In this document: piece by piece, positions 1 to 8,731 of the stretch
Layout of the letters: each line of letters opens with the position of its first letter
How positions within the stretch are numbered: the stretch's first letter is position 1
The notes under the pieces: generated by a model
Database searches by the model: none
What the model was told of the DNA's origin: nothing
The model's input: the letters and a program-made list of their open reading frames with translations, nothing else
Position numbers and translations under genes: made by a program
Assembly (NCBI GenBank): GCA_902781305.1
Contig: CACZIV010000002.1
Location: 16,635-80,634 of the forward strand
Direction: 5' to 3'
Length of the DNA: 64,000 nt
Source: Pseudoselenomonas ruminantium
Lineage (GTDB): Bacteria; Bacillota; Negativicutes; Selenomonadales; Selenomonadaceae

Positions 1-1
1 C

Positions 2-1090
2 GGCCATGGCTGGCTGATTGTCGATGGTGACAAGATGAGTAAGTCCAAGGGCAATGTGATTGACCCCATTGGCCTGATTGACGAATTCGGTGCCGATGCT
101 ATCCGCTACTTCCTGCTCCGCGAAATCAACCTCGGTCAGGATGGCAACTTCAGCCGTGATGCCCTGATTGGCCGCATCAACAGCGATTTGGCCAACGACC
201 TCGGCAACCTCCTGCACCGCACCCTCAACATGGTGGGCAAGTTCCAGGATGGCGTGCTTATCGCTCCGCAGGGCGAAAGCGAAGTGGATAAGAGCCTCAA
301 GGCTGACGCCGCTGAAACGGTTGCTTACTTTGCCGAAAACATGGAGAAGATGGAACTGTCACTATCCATCAAGAAGGTCTGGGCATTTATCAGCCGTGCC
401 AACAAATACATTGATGAAACGGCTCCCTGGGCACTGGCGAAGGATGAGAGCAAGAAACAGGAACTGGCTAACGTTATGTACAATCTGGCCGAATCCCTGC
501 GCCATATCAGCGTGCTGATCAGCCCGTTTATGCCGATTACGGCAGAACGCATTTGGCAGCAGCTCAACCTGTCGGGCGATTTCGCTGATGTTCAGCTTGA
601 GGATATCAAGACCTGGGGCGGCATCGAAGGCGGCCACAAGGTGGGCACGCCGGAACAGCTCTTCCCGCGCATCGAAGTGGAGAAGGAAGAAGCCCCTGCC
701 AAGCAGGAAAAACCGGCGAAGAAAAACAAGCAGGAAAAGAAAGCCGACAAAAAAGAACAGGCTGACGAAAATGCCGAAATCAGCATTGACGATTTTGCCA
801 AGATTCACCTGCGGGTGGTCAAGGTTCTCGCAGCTGAACCTGTGCCCAAGACGGAAAAACTCCTGAAACTCACGGTGGATTTGGGCGATGAACAGCGTGA
901 AATTGTGTCCGGCATTGCCAAGCATTATGAGCCGGCTGACCTTATCGGCAAGAACGTGGTCATGGTCATCAACCTGAAGCCGGCCAAGATTCGCGGCATT
1001 GTGTCCCATGGCATGGTGCTCGCGGCTTCGCAGGGGGATGATTTGAAGGTTCTGTCGGTGGATATGCCGGTAGGCTCCACGGTGCGCTAA
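2..1090 (+). CDS. metG: Methionyl-tRNA synthetase, C-terminal part (5' truncated by window)
   Basis: Charges tRNA-Met with methionine in the cytoplasm. The reading frame is open from base 2, so the true start lies outside the window and the N-terminal catalytic half is missing. The visible part begins just before the class I signature KMSKS (bases 35-49), which contacts ATP. An anticodon-binding helical domain follows, then a Lys/Glu-rich linker (about bases 690-770) and a C-terminal EMAP-II-like tRNA-binding domain of about 100 residues (SIDDFAKIHLRVVKV onward). This fused tRNA-binding domain is usual in bacterial MetG dimers. The stop is one base before the tatD start, so the two genes are probably co-transcribed, an arrangement common in Firmicutes. 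Confidence 0.96.
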   Translation, partial: GHGWLIVDGDKMSKSKGNVIDPIGLIDEFGADAIRYFLLREINLGQDGNFSRDALIGRINSDLANDLGNLLHRTLNMVGKFQDGVLIAPQGESEVDKSLKADAAETVAYFAENMEKMELSLSIKKVWAFISRANKYIDETAPWALAKDESKKQELANVMYNLAESLRHISVLISPFMPITAERIWQQLNLSGDFADVQLEDIKTWGGIEGGHKVGTPEQLFPRIEVEKEEAPAKQEKPAKKNKQEKKADKKEQADENAEISIDDFAKIHLRVVKVLAAEPVPKTEKLLKLTVDLGDEQREIVSGIAKHYEPADLIGKNVVMVINLKPAKIRGIVSHGMVLAASQGDDLKVLSVDMPVGSTVR

Positions 1091-1091
1091 A

Positions 1092-1871
1092 ATGGCAGAT
1101 TTTACGCTGGTGGATACCCATACCCACCTCAATGACAGTAAATTTGCCGGCAGTGAAGCCGAAGTGATTGCCCGTGCCAATGCGGCTGGTGTTACCCGTC
1201 TGATTAATATGGGCGATACCCTGCAATCCTCCGCCAAGGCGGTGGAGCTGGCAGCGGCTTATGATGGCGTATATGCCGGTGTGGGCATTCACCCGGAGGA
1301 AATCTATGAGCTGGGCAAGGCTGATGATGAACAGCTGACTGCCTGGACGAGAGAAAAGCGGGTGGTGGCCATTGGTGAAATCGGCCTTGACTATTACTGG
1401 GAAAAGGACGAGGAGAAGCGTGCACTGCAGCGGCGCATGTTCATCCATCAACTGGATTTGGCCCGGCAGCTGCATCTGCCGGTCTGCATCCATGACCGGG
1501 AGGCGCATGGCGACACCATGGCGATTCTGAAAAAGGAAGGCAAAGGCCTGAAAGGTGTCCTGCATTGCTTCTCCGGCAGCTACGAAATGGCGCAGGAAAT
1601 TTACAAAATGGGCTGGTATATCGGCGTCGATGGGCCCTTGACCTATAAGAATGCCGCGAAACTTCCTGAGATTGTGGAAAAATTTCCCTTAGAGCGCATT
1701 TTGGTGGAAACAGATGCCCCATATCTGGCACCTGTACCCATGCGCGGCAAGCAAAATGAGCCGGCTTTTGTCCGCTATGTGGCGGAGAAAGTCGCCGAAA
1801 TCAAGGGGATTTCGGTGGAAAACGTGGCAAAACAAACCTCAACCAATGCTGAGGAACTATACGGCATCTAA
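1092..1871 (+). CDS. tatD: TatD family metal-dependent DNase
   Basis: Predicted 259-aa cytoplasmic metal-dependent hydrolase of the TatD/YcfH family; characterised members are 3'-5' DNases. The sequence shows the N-terminal metal motif DTHTHLND, the GEIGLDYYW glutamate motif, the IHDREAH histidine, the HCFSGS motif and the C-terminal VETDAPYLAP aspartate motif, so all expected ligand positions are present. Length is normal for the family. It begins one base after the metG stop and likely shares its transcript. A terminator hairpin follows. Confidence 0.95.
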   Translation: MADFTLVDTHTHLNDSKFAGSEAEVIARANAAGVTRLINMGDTLQSSAKAVELAAAYDGVYAGVGIHPEEIYELGKADDEQLTAWTREKRVVAIGEIGLDYYWEKDEEKRALQRRMFIHQLDLARQLHLPVCIHDREAHGDTMAILKKEGKGLKGVLHCFSGSYEMAQEIYKMGWYIGVDGPLTYKNAAKLPEIVEKFPLERILVETDAPYLAPVPMRGKQNEPAFVRYVAEKVAEIKGISVENVAKQTSTNAEELYGI

Positions 1872-1897
1872 AACGGGAATATGCCTGTTTTTGGCTG

Positions 1898-1941
1898 AAA
1901 GTGGTGGATACACTATGGAAAATCGTGTCCACCGCTTTTTT
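1898..1941 (+). terminator. Rho-independent terminator after tatD
   Basis: A stem with arms AAGTGGTGGA..CAC and GTGTCCACCGCTT is followed directly by six T. It ends the metG-tatD transcript. Confidence 0.8.
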
Positions 1942-1988
1942 ATTCCCATTTTTCATGTGTTTTTCAGCTAAATGTGGGAGAATAGGAG

Positions 1989-2026
1989 CATGGGATTTGA
2001 CAAGGTATTAAATCCCATGTTATACT
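1989..2026 (+). promoter_or_regulatory. Promoter with a 10-bp inverted repeat across the -35
   Basis: A -35 TTGACA (1997-2002) and -10 TATACT (2021-2026) are separated by 18 bp. A perfect 10-bp inverted repeat (CATGGGATTT at 1989-1998, AAATCCCATG at 2010-2019) overlaps the -35 and fills the spacer, as an operator would. It drives the 3D-domain protein gene. Confidence 0.75.
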
Positions 2027-2065
2027 ACGCGAAGTTCTTCACCAAAATTTTGAAGGGGGCTTTCA

Positions 2066-2881
2066 ATGAGTTTAACGAAACTATTAGCATTCAATCATAA
2101 AGAAAAAAAACTCGTAATGTGCATGGTGCTGGCCATTATGATGATGATGACAACGGGGTTTACCAATACCTCGCTGCCGGACGATTGGCACCAGGTAACG
2201 ATTGTGGCTGATGGCAAAACCATTAAGACCACAACCAATCATACGAATCCAGCATTTATCTTAGGAAAAAATGGCGTGAAACTTAGAGCCAACGACGAAT
2301 ACCATCTGGAAAAGGATGGCAAGAACACGAAAATCACCGTTTACCGCGCGGTCCCGGTAACGGTAACGTACAATGGTCAGGCAAAACAGATCGTGACCAG
2401 CAAGCAGACTGTAGGCGACGCCCTGATCGAGTTGGGCTACAATCTGGAGGATGTGGAAACACCTCTGGGACTGGATGCGAAAATTCAGGCAAACTTAGAC
2501 ATAGTAGTAACGGACAGTGCCAAAAAACGCGAGGCACTGCAGCGTATGCGTGAAGAACAAATGCGGCCCATGGTGCAGACGGAAATGGGTAATCTGCATT
2601 ACACCGGTGTTTACACCATGGAAGCAACGGCTTACCTGCCTACGGATGGCAGCGGCTCCGGCATTACGGCGACAGGCATTCCTGCCCGCCGCGGTGTAGT
2701 GGCCGTGGACCCTGGCGTTATTCCTTTGGGCTCCAGAGTTTACATTCCGGGCTATGGTGTGGCCATTGCCGCTGATACCGGCGGCGCTATCCGTGGACAG
2801 AAAGTAGACCTGTGCATGGAAACTTACGGCGAGTGCATGAACTTCGGTCGGAGAAACATCGAGGTTTATGTGCTGGCATAA
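2066..2881 (+). CDS. Secreted 3D-domain cell-wall protein (DUF348/YabE-like)
   Basis: A 271-aa protein with one hydrophobic N-terminal segment (about residues 17-33, Met-rich) that is a signal peptide or anchor. After it comes a DUF348-like ubiquitin-fold region (VPVTVTYNGQAKQIVTSKQT, about residues 98-150). A short charged helix follows, then a C-terminal 3D domain (about residues 180-271) with the three conserved aspartates in AVDPGVIPLGS, AADTGGAI and KVDLC. The 3D domain is the MltA-like double-psi barrel of lytic transglycosylases and YabE/Sps proteins, so a peptidoglycan-cleaving role outside the membrane is likely. The RBS GAAGGGGG precedes the ATG. The gene is monocistronic, with its own promoter and a strong terminator. 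Confidence 0.85.
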   Translation: MSLTKLLAFNHKEKKLVMCMVLAIMMMMTTGFTNTSLPDDWHQVTIVADGKTIKTTTNHTNPAFILGKNGVKLRANDEYHLEKDGKNTKITVYRAVPVTVTYNGQAKQIVTSKQTVGDALIELGYNLEDVETPLGLDAKIQANLDIVVTDSAKKREALQRMREEQMRPMVQTEMGNLHYTGVYTMEATAYLPTDGSGSGITATGIPARRGVVAVDPGVIPLGSRVYIPGYGVAIAADTGGAIRGQKVDLCMETYGECMNFGRRNIEVYVLA

Positions 2882-2890
2882 TGCAAGAAA

Positions 2891-2924
2891 AAAATCCGCA
2901 AGCAAAATGCTTGCGGATTTTTTT
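2891..2924 (+). terminator. Strong terminator after the 3D-domain gene
   Basis: A perfect 13-bp stem (AAATCCGCAAGCA / TGCTTGCGGATTT) with a 3-nt loop is followed by a T run. The convergent gene on the other strand ends at 2923, so both transcripts may stop here. Confidence 0.9.
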
Positions 2925-3234
2925 ACTGTTCAATTTCGACACCGTTTTTCCTGCATTCGTTAAAGAAGAAGACGGCGTTGGTGTCTTTGGGATTTTCACT
3001 CCAAAATTTGATGAGCTTTTGAGCCATTTCATATTTTTCCTGCATGAAGGGCAGGAGGTTTTCGGCGGTGACAGGGCCGCCGACGGTCATAAACACATCA
3101 ATATTATGTCCGAGGGTTTCGAGCATTTCCTCTGTACATTCATTCTTTGCCAAAGCCTCGGCAAAGCGTACGCCTTGTTCAACATCATCGGCATAGCCGC
3201 GTTTTAACAGCCAGACAGCAATTAGCTTTTCCAT
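2923..3234 (-). CDS. Small hypothetical protein
   Basis: A 103-aa soluble protein of unknown function. The ATG at 3234 is chosen over the upstream one because AGGAGGG lies 6 nt before it. The protein is mostly helical by composition, with no signal peptide and no recognised catalytic motif. It begins MEKLIAVWLLKRGYADDVE. It ends inside the terminator of the convergent gene. I do not recognise the family. Confidence 0.7.
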   Translation of the reverse strand: MEKLIAVWLLKRGYADDVEQGVRFAEALAKNECTEEMLETLGHNIDVFMTVGGPVTAENLLPFMQEKYEMAQKLIKFWSENPKDTNAVFFFNECRKNGVEIEQ

Positions 3235-3314
3235 GGAATTCCCTCCTTTTTTCGCTGTGTGCTTCATTTATTCTATGCAGCAGGAGGGAATTCCTGCTTG
3301 TATAAGGGAGGAAT

Positions 3315-4073
3315 TTAGCAGATAAGTGTTACCAGCTTTTGTACCAGCAGTTTTTGCCACTGGGCATCGGGCTGCTGGTCGGTGACGAGCGTATCAATAT
3401 CCTGTAAATCGCAGGTCTTGACAAAGGCGGTTTTGTCGAATTTGGAGTGGTCGAGGAGCAGCAGGGATTTTTTTGCTTGCTGCAGCATGACCTGTTTGAC
3501 TACGGACTCGTCCTCGTTGGATTCCATCACGCCAAACTGTTGGTGCAGTCCTTTGCAGCTAATGAGTGCAATGTCGGCGCAGTAGCGTTCGAGTGCATTG
3601 CAGGTGGCGGCTCCGGTAAGTGCCAGCGAGTTGGGCCGCAGATTGCCGCCGGTGGAGATGATGCGGAAGGGGGCCGCCGCAAAGTCATAGGCCAGACGGA
3701 TGGAGTTGGTGATAATGGTGATGTTTTTGTGCTCTTTTAATTGTTGCAGCAGTGCCAGACAGGTGGTACTGGAATCCACCATGATGGTATCGCCATCGCT
3801 GATGAGTTCACGAGCTTTGCGGGCGATATATTCCTTGTCTTCGCTGTTGATGGTGCTGCGTTTGAGGAAGGATAAATCCTCACTGGCTTTTTGCTCATTG
3901 AGTACAGCCCCGCCGTAGCTGCGGCGCAGGAAATTTTCGCCCTCCAGCTTTTCCAAGTCACGTCTTACGGTTTCTTCTGTTACTTGAAAAAGCTGGCTCA
4001 GCTCGGAGACATAGACTTTCTTTTCCTGCTGAATCTTATCCATGATTAATTGGCGCCGTTCAATACCTAACAT
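3315..4073 (-). CDS. DeoR-family transcriptional repressor (likely of rhamnose genes)
   Basis: A 252-aa regulator. The N-terminal DeoR winged helix-turn-helix (residues about 5-58) has the family signature VTEETVRRDLEKLEGENFLRRSYGGA. It is followed by the DeoR C-terminal sensor domain, which resembles sugar-phosphate isomerases (DGDTIMVDSSTTCLAL, ITNS, STGGNL, HSKFDKTAF). DeoR proteins bind phosphorylated sugars. It is transcribed away from rhaB across a roughly 200-bp AT-rich divergent region, so it probably represses the rhamnose operon and responds to a rhamnose intermediate; that target is inferred from position. Confidence 0.88.
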   Translation of the reverse strand: MLGIERRQLIMDKIQQEKKVYVSELSQLFQVTEETVRRDLEKLEGENFLRRSYGGAVLNEQKASEDLSFLKRSTINSEDKEYIARKARELISDGDTIMVDSSTTCLALLQQLKEHKNITIITNSIRLAYDFAAAPFRIISTGGNLRPNSLALTGAATCNALERYCADIALISCKGLHQQFGVMESNEDESVVKQVMLQQAKKSLLLLDHSKFDKTAFVKTCDLQDIDTLVTDQQPDAQWQKLLVQKLVTLIC

Positions 4074-4181
4074 ACAATCACCTCGTCTTGCTTTATGGGT
4101 TTATTATAGCGAAAGACAGATGAATACGCAAGGAAACAAAAGTAAAAACAGAAAAAACCACAAAAATATCTGTATTTACTA

Positions 4182-4210
4182 TTGATTTTTCTGTTATTGT
4201 GTTGTATTAT
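4182..4210 (+). promoter_or_regulatory. Promoter of the rhamnose operon
   Basis: A -35 TTGATT (4182-4187) and a -10 TATTAT (4205-4210) are separated by 17 bp. Downstream the leader is rich in repeated AACAAA-type blocks (about 4215-4255), a plausible DeoR operator area. Confidence 0.6.
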
Positions 4211-4298
4211 TGGGTTGTAAACAAAAATAAGTCCAAACAAAACAAATAAAAACAACATTGTTGGATTAAAGATGAGTTTGGCGCGAGGAGTTGAGAAA

Positions 4299-5720
4299 GT
4301 GGCACAGCGTAAATATTATCTGGCCATTGATATCGGTGCCTCCAGCGGGCGGCATATTTTGGGCTGGCTGGAAAACGGCAAGATACGCATTGAAGAAATC
4401 TATCGCTTTGAAAATAAGCTGGTCAAGAAAAATGGCCATCTTTGCTGGGATATTGAACATCTATTCAATGAGGTAAAGGCTGGAATCAAGGAGTGCGGGA
4501 AGTTAAACCGCATTCCGGCAAGCCTTTCCATTGATACCTGGGGCGTTGATTTCGTCTTGTTGGATAAGGAGGGAAAACTGCTCGGCGATACCGTCGCTTA
4601 TCGTGACAGCCGGACCCGTGGTATGGATGAGGAAGTCTACCGGGTAATTGGCGAGAGCGAGCTGTATAGCCGCAATGGTATTCAAAAGCAGCTATTTAAC
4701 TCCATCTATCAGCTCATGGCGATAAAAAAGACACAGCCGGAGCTTTTGGCACAGGCAGAACATTTCCTGATGATTCCGGAGTACTTGCATTATCTGCTGA
4801 CTGGGCAGATGGTCAATGAATATACCAATGCGACAACCACGCAGCTGGTCAATGCTGAGACGCAGGATTGGGATTTTGAACTGCTGGAAAAATTGGGCCT
4901 GCCGACCAAAATCTTTGGCAGGCTGCATATGCCGAAAGATGTGGTAGGAAGCTTAAATGATGAGCTGGCAGCCGAGGTCGGTTTCCAGACGGAAGTGGTG
5001 CTGCCGGCTACGCACGATACCGGTGCGGCAGTTATGGCGGTGCCGACCAGTGCCGAAGATGCGATTTTCCTGAGTTCCGGCACCTGGTCGCTGATGGGCA
5101 TTGAACGACTGATTCCCGATTGTACGGAAAAGAGCCGGGAGCATAATTTTACCAACGAAGGCGGCTATCATTACCGCTACCGCTATCTGAAAAACATCAT
5201 GGGCATGTGGATGATGCAGTCCCTGCGGCGTGAATTCAAGCATAAGTACACCTTTGAAGAACTTTATCAGCTGGCCTATATCGGCAGGTACTTCACTTCA
5301 GTGGTCAATGTGAATGATGACCGTTTCCTGGCACCGGAAAGCATGATTGGCGCGATAAAGGATTATTGTCGGGAACATGGTCAGGAAGTGCCGGAAACGG
5401 AAGGCGAAATCCTGTATTGCGTATATATGAGTCTGGCCAGATGTTATGCGCAGACCGTGGCAGAGATTGAAGAACTCACGGGCAAAACATATTCCCGGAT
5501 TCATGTGGTGGGCGGCGGCTGCCAGGATAAGTTCCTGAATGCTCTGCTGGCAACGGAAACGGGCAAAGAGGTCTATGCCGGCCCCATAGAGGCGACGGCT
5601 GTCGGCAATTTAATGGCACAGATGCTTAAAGACAACTGCTTTGCCGACTTGCATGAAGCCCGGCAGGTGGTGGCAAAATCCTTTGCGGTTTCGCCTGTGG
5701 AAGGAAAATTATCGTTTTAA
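4299..5720 (+). CDS. rhaB: Rhamnulokinase
   Basis: Phosphorylates L-rhamnulose to L-rhamnulose-1-phosphate with ATP. It is a 473-aa FGGY-family kinase. The N-terminal phosphate-binding loop reads AIDIGASSGRHI. The middle contains SIDTWGVDFVLLD and THDTGAAVMAVP, followed by the second-lobe ATP motif LSSGTWSLMG, and the C-terminal part has HVVGGGCQD. The GTG at 4299 is preferred because GCGAGGAG lies 8 nt before it. An in-frame ATG at 4272 would add nine residues but has no RBS. It is the first gene of rhaB-rhaA-rhaD, 14 bp before rhaA. Confidence 0.95.
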   Translation: MAQRKYYLAIDIGASSGRHILGWLENGKIRIEEIYRFENKLVKKNGHLCWDIEHLFNEVKAGIKECGKLNRIPASLSIDTWGVDFVLLDKEGKLLGDTVAYRDSRTRGMDEEVYRVIGESELYSRNGIQKQLFNSIYQLMAIKKTQPELLAQAEHFLMIPEYLHYLLTGQMVNEYTNATTTQLVNAETQDWDFELLEKLGLPTKIFGRLHMPKDVVGSLNDELAAEVGFQTEVVLPATHDTGAAVMAVPTSAEDAIFLSSGTWSLMGIERLIPDCTEKSREHNFTNEGGYHYRYRYLKNIMGMWMMQSLRREFKHKYTFEELYQLAYIGRYFTSVVNVNDDRFLAPESMIGAIKDYCREHGQEVPETEGEILYCVYMSLARCYAQTVAEIEELTGKTYSRIHVVGGGCQDKFLNALLATETGKEVYAGPIEATAVGNLMAQMLKDNCFADLHEARQVVAKSFAVSPVEGKLSF

Positions 5721-5734
5721 CTGGAGGTAAGAAG

Positions 5735-6994
5735 ATGTCTCGTTTTGAAGAAGCTGTGAAAAAATATGCTGCCCTGGGCATTGATGTGGAAAAGGTTTTG
5801 GAAAAACTCAAAAACGTCAGCATTTCCCTGCACTGCTGGCAGGGGGATGATGTGCGGGGCTTTGATACAGACCCGAATAAACCGCTGACCGGCGGCATTC
5901 AGACTACGGGTAATTATCCGGGGCGTGCACGTACGCCGGAAGAACTGATGGCCGATATCGACAAGGTCATCAGCCTGGTGCCGGGCAAGCCCAAGATGAA
6001 TCTGCATGCCAGCTATGCTATCTTCGAAAAGGGCGAATGGGTAGACCGGGATAAGCTCGAACCGAAACATTTTGCCAAGTGGGTACAGTTCTGCAAGGAA
6101 AGAGGCTTGGGCTGCGACTTTAATCCGACGTTCTTCTCCCATCCCAAGTGCGACCCGCTGACCTTGTCTTCCTCTAATGAAGAAACCCGCAAATTCTGGA
6201 TTGAGCATGGCAAAGCCTCCATTCGCATCAGCTCATATCTGGCGGAGGAATTGGGACAGCCTTGTGTTATGAATATCTGGACTGGTGACGGCTTCAAGGA
6301 TATTCCCGGCGACCGCCTTGGCCCCCGCAAGCGCTATAAGGAAAGCATTGACGCCATTCTTTCTGAACCCTTTGATTTTAACAAGGTAAAACCCTGCGTG
6401 GAAAGCAAGGTCTTCGGCATTGGCGTGGAATCTTATACCGCCGGCAGCGGCGAGTTCTCGCTGACCTATGCCGCCATGAACAAGGATAAGTGCATTCCAC
6501 TGATGGATAACGGTCATTATCATCCCACGGAAGTGGTCAGCGACAAGATTCCGGCCCTGTTGACTTTCTTTGATGAAATCGCTCTGCATGTAACCCGCCC
6601 GGTGCGCTGGGACAGCGACCATGTGGTGCTCTTTGATGATGAAACGAAGGAAATTGCCCGGGAAATCGTGCGCTGCGGCGGTCTGGATGGCCGGGTGAAG
6701 ATGGCTCTGGATTATTTCGATGCTTCCATTAACCGCGTATCGGCCTGGACTGTCGGCTACCGTAACTTCCAGAAGGCCCTGCTCTTTGCCATGCTGCAGC
6801 CGGTAGAAGAACTCAAATCCCTGCAGGATAAAGGCCAGTTCAGCAAGCTGATGGTGGTGCAGGAAGAATTAAAGACCTTGCCACTCGGCGATATTTGGGC
6901 AGAGTTCTGCAGCCGCAATGGTGCACCGCAGGATGGCGAATGGTTCCGTCAGATTGAAGAATATGAGGAAAATGTGCAGTTAAAGCGCATTTGA
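5735..6994 (+). CDS. rhaA: L-rhamnose isomerase
   Basis: Converts L-rhamnose to L-rhamnulose. It is a 419-aa protein of normal family length with recognisable RhaA sequence throughout: ISLHCWQGDDVRGFD near the N-terminus, LGCDFNPTFFSHP in the barrel, MDNGHYHPTEVVSD and RWDSDHVVLFDDE for the metal site. The aspartate and histidine ligands for the two divalent metals are present in these motifs. GGAGGT lies 7 nt before the ATG. It sits between the kinase and aldolase genes, so the catabolic order is complete. Confidence 0.97.
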   Translation: MSRFEEAVKKYAALGIDVEKVLEKLKNVSISLHCWQGDDVRGFDTDPNKPLTGGIQTTGNYPGRARTPEELMADIDKVISLVPGKPKMNLHASYAIFEKGEWVDRDKLEPKHFAKWVQFCKERGLGCDFNPTFFSHPKCDPLTLSSSNEETRKFWIEHGKASIRISSYLAEELGQPCVMNIWTGDGFKDIPGDRLGPRKRYKESIDAILSEPFDFNKVKPCVESKVFGIGVESYTAGSGEFSLTYAAMNKDKCIPLMDNGHYHPTEVVSDKIPALLTFFDEIALHVTRPVRWDSDHVVLFDDETKEIAREIVRCGGLDGRVKMALDYFDASINRVSAWTVGYRNFQKALLFAMLQPVEELKSLQDKGQFSKLMVVQEELKTLPLGDIWAEFCSRNGAPQDGEWFRQIEEYEENVQLKRI

Positions 6995-7010
6995 TAGGAG
7001 TTGTAGTTTT

Positions 7011-7829
7011 ATGGATATCAAAGCAGCAAAATTTATGGAAGGCTTTATCCGCCTGACCGCAGATGCATTCAAGAAAGGCTGGCATGAACGCAATGGCGGC
7101 AATCTGACTTATCGTGTGCCGGCAGGTGAAGTAGAGTCCGTGAAGGACAGCCTGCATGCGGTAGAAGAATGGCTCCCCATCGGCAACACGGTGCCGGGGC
7201 TGGCTGGGGAATACTTCCTCGTCACGGGCAGCGGCAAGTATATGCGCAATGTAGAACTTGCCCCTGAGGAAAACGTGGCCCTGATTAAAATTGATGAAAA
7301 GGGCGAAAATTATGGGATTGTCTGGGGGCTGGTCAAGGGCGGTCGTCCTACCAGCGAATTGCCCACCCATTTGGCGAATCATGAGCTCAAAAAGAAATTG
7401 ACGGATGGCAAAAACCGCATTATCTATCATGCCCATCCGACTAACCTCATTGCCTTGACCTTTGTTCTGCCGCTGAACGACAAGGAATTCACCCGGGAAC
7501 TTTGGGAAATGGCGACCGAAGACCCCGTGATTTTCCCGGAAGGCCTGGGCGTTGTTCCCTGGATGGTGCCCGGCGGCAAGGCAATTGCCGATGCGTCAAC
7601 AAAACTCATGGAAAAATATCGCGTAGTCGTTTGGGCACATCACGGGCTCTTTGTCTGTGGTGATGACTTCGACGAGGCTTTCGGCCTGATGGATACGGTG
7701 GAAAAAGCCGCGGAAATCTGTGTGAAAGTCCGTTCCATGGGCGGCAAGAAACAGACCATCACCAAGGAGAATTTCCTGGATTTGGCCAAAGAGTTTAATA
7801 TTGACCTGAATACCGATTTGCTGGATTAG
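7011..7829 (+). CDS. rhaD: Rhamnulose-1-phosphate aldolase
   Basis: Splits L-rhamnulose-1-phosphate into dihydroxyacetone phosphate and L-lactaldehyde. It is a 272-aa class II aldolase of the AraD/FucA superfamily. The sequence shows ERNGGNLTYR near the N-terminus, the VTGSGKY phosphate site, the zinc histidines in IYHAHPTNL and the catalytic region around VVWAHHGLFVCGDD. It is the last gene of the rhamnose operon and is followed by a terminator. No rhamnose transporter or lactaldehyde enzyme lies next to it. Confidence 0.96.
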   Translation: MDIKAAKFMEGFIRLTADAFKKGWHERNGGNLTYRVPAGEVESVKDSLHAVEEWLPIGNTVPGLAGEYFLVTGSGKYMRNVELAPEENVALIKIDEKGENYGIVWGLVKGGRPTSELPTHLANHELKKKLTDGKNRIIYHAHPTNLIALTFVLPLNDKEFTRELWEMATEDPVIFPEGLGVVPWMVPGGKAIADASTKLMEKYRVVVWAHHGLFVCGDDFDEAFGLMDTVEKAAEICVKVRSMGGKKQTITKENFLDLAKEFNIDLNTDLLD

Positions 7830-7866
7830 TTTAAGCTTGCAGCAGGCATTTTATCAGGCATAAAGA

Positions 7867-7909
7867 AAAGGACTATGGCAAACGAAGGATTTGTCATAGT
7901 CCTTTTTTA
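7867..7909 (+). terminator. Terminator of the rhamnose operon
   Basis: Arms AAGGACTATGGCAAA and TTTGTCATAGTCCTT form a 15-bp stem with one G-T pair, followed by T6. Confidence 0.88.
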
Positions 7910-7926
7910 TTGTGGCGTCTGTTGCT

Positions 7927-8316
7927 TTAGGAAATGGGACAGGAAGGTGTGTTACTGCCGCCGCGCTCAGCGGTATGTTTGCCCTCAAAGAGCGCCTGGC
8001 TGACCTTGCGCATGAGTTCATCCTGTTCAGCGGCAGCCGAGAATACTACCTGCTTGTTGGGAACAGCTTTTTCGGGATCAACTTCCGTAATGGCCAGCTG
8101 CAGGCGGTGACTTTTGTCCTTGCGGAAGGAATAGCTGCTGCGTGTCGCCAGCCATTCCGTAATCATTTCGATATTCTGGAAGGAGGCAACCTTATTATAG
8201 TCCTTATAAACTTCAGCAGCCATGGCAGCGGCTTCTTTTTTGCCGGCAGCGGCACCGATAATGGAAAACTCAGTATTGGTTTCTTCTGTTATAAGACAGG
8301 TAACGATGTAGAGCAT
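7927..8316 (-). CDS. Hypothetical 129-aa protein
   Basis: A soluble protein of unknown function. It starts MLYIVTCLITEETNTEFSIIGAAAG, has an Ala-rich helix (about residues 26-40) and ends in a Gly/Ser-rich tail. It has no signal peptide, membrane segment or catalytic motif that I recognise. It is monocistronic with its own strong promoter (8366-8393, minus strand). Confidence 0.65.
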   Translation of the reverse strand: MLYIVTCLITEETNTEFSIIGAAAGKKEAAAMAAEVYKDYNKVASFQNIEMITEWLATRSSYSFRKDKSHRLQLAITEVDPEKAVPNKQVVFSAAAEQDELMRKVSQALFEGKHTAERGGSNTPSCPIS

Positions 8317-8365
8317 GATAAAACCTTTCTTTCTCCGTAGAATAATGGACGGATTGTCCGCTATT

Positions 8366-8393
8366 ATTGTAACAAATATCCTTTAAATGTCAA
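8366..8393 (-). promoter_or_regulatory. Promoter of the 129-aa hypothetical gene
   Basis: On the minus strand TTGACA (8393-8388) and TACAAT (8371-8366) are separated by 16 bp. An imperfect inverted repeat (AATAATGGAC / GTCC-rich) lies just downstream at 8341-8368. Confidence 0.75.
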
Positions 8394-8630
8394 TTTATGG
8401 GCAGGATGAGTGTATACAAATAGTGGACATTTTAGGGGGATGTAGCATAAAAAATACATATTTACACATATGGTAAAATTTTTGTGTTATTTTTATAACA
8501 TATATTTCTTTTATGGAGGATAAATTAGCCTATTATTAGATTGGTGGTGAATAAAAGGACATATGTCTTTGAAATAAAGAGGTGAAAAATGTATAGTTGT
8601 CTATGTAACAGTTTTTACACTTTTGAGTGG

Positions 8631-8659
8631 TTTGCAGATACTTAAATTTATGCTATAAT
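8631..8659 (+). promoter_or_regulatory. Promoter of the POT peptide transporter gene
   Basis: TTTGCA (8631-8636) and a perfect TATAAT (8654-8659) are separated by 17 bp. Confidence 0.8.
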
Positions 8660-8731
8660 GTCTACTCGTAACAAACATTGCAGAGATGCGATATTGTGTG
8701 TGTAATTTGTAAGAAGTTAGGAGAATGTTTT

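Larger units (their letters stand above)
8317..8731. other. 415-bp AT-rich divergent intergenic region
   Basis: This stretch holds the leftward promoter at 8366-8393 and the rightward promoter at 8631-8659. The middle part (8400-8580) is AT-rich with many short ACATAT/ATATGT words and no convincing coding sequence. An 18-codon frame at about 8589 is judged to be chance. Confidence 0.5.

Noticed and set aside
362-1237. 291-aa reverse-strand ORF across metG/tatD
   Set aside because: It is antisense to two clearly conserved genes, has no RBS, and its sequence looks like a shadow frame (Phe/Leu/His-rich).
8589-8645. 18-codon ORF before the peptide transporter
   Set aside because: It overlaps the promoter -35, is very short and Cys/Phe-rich; likely chance.
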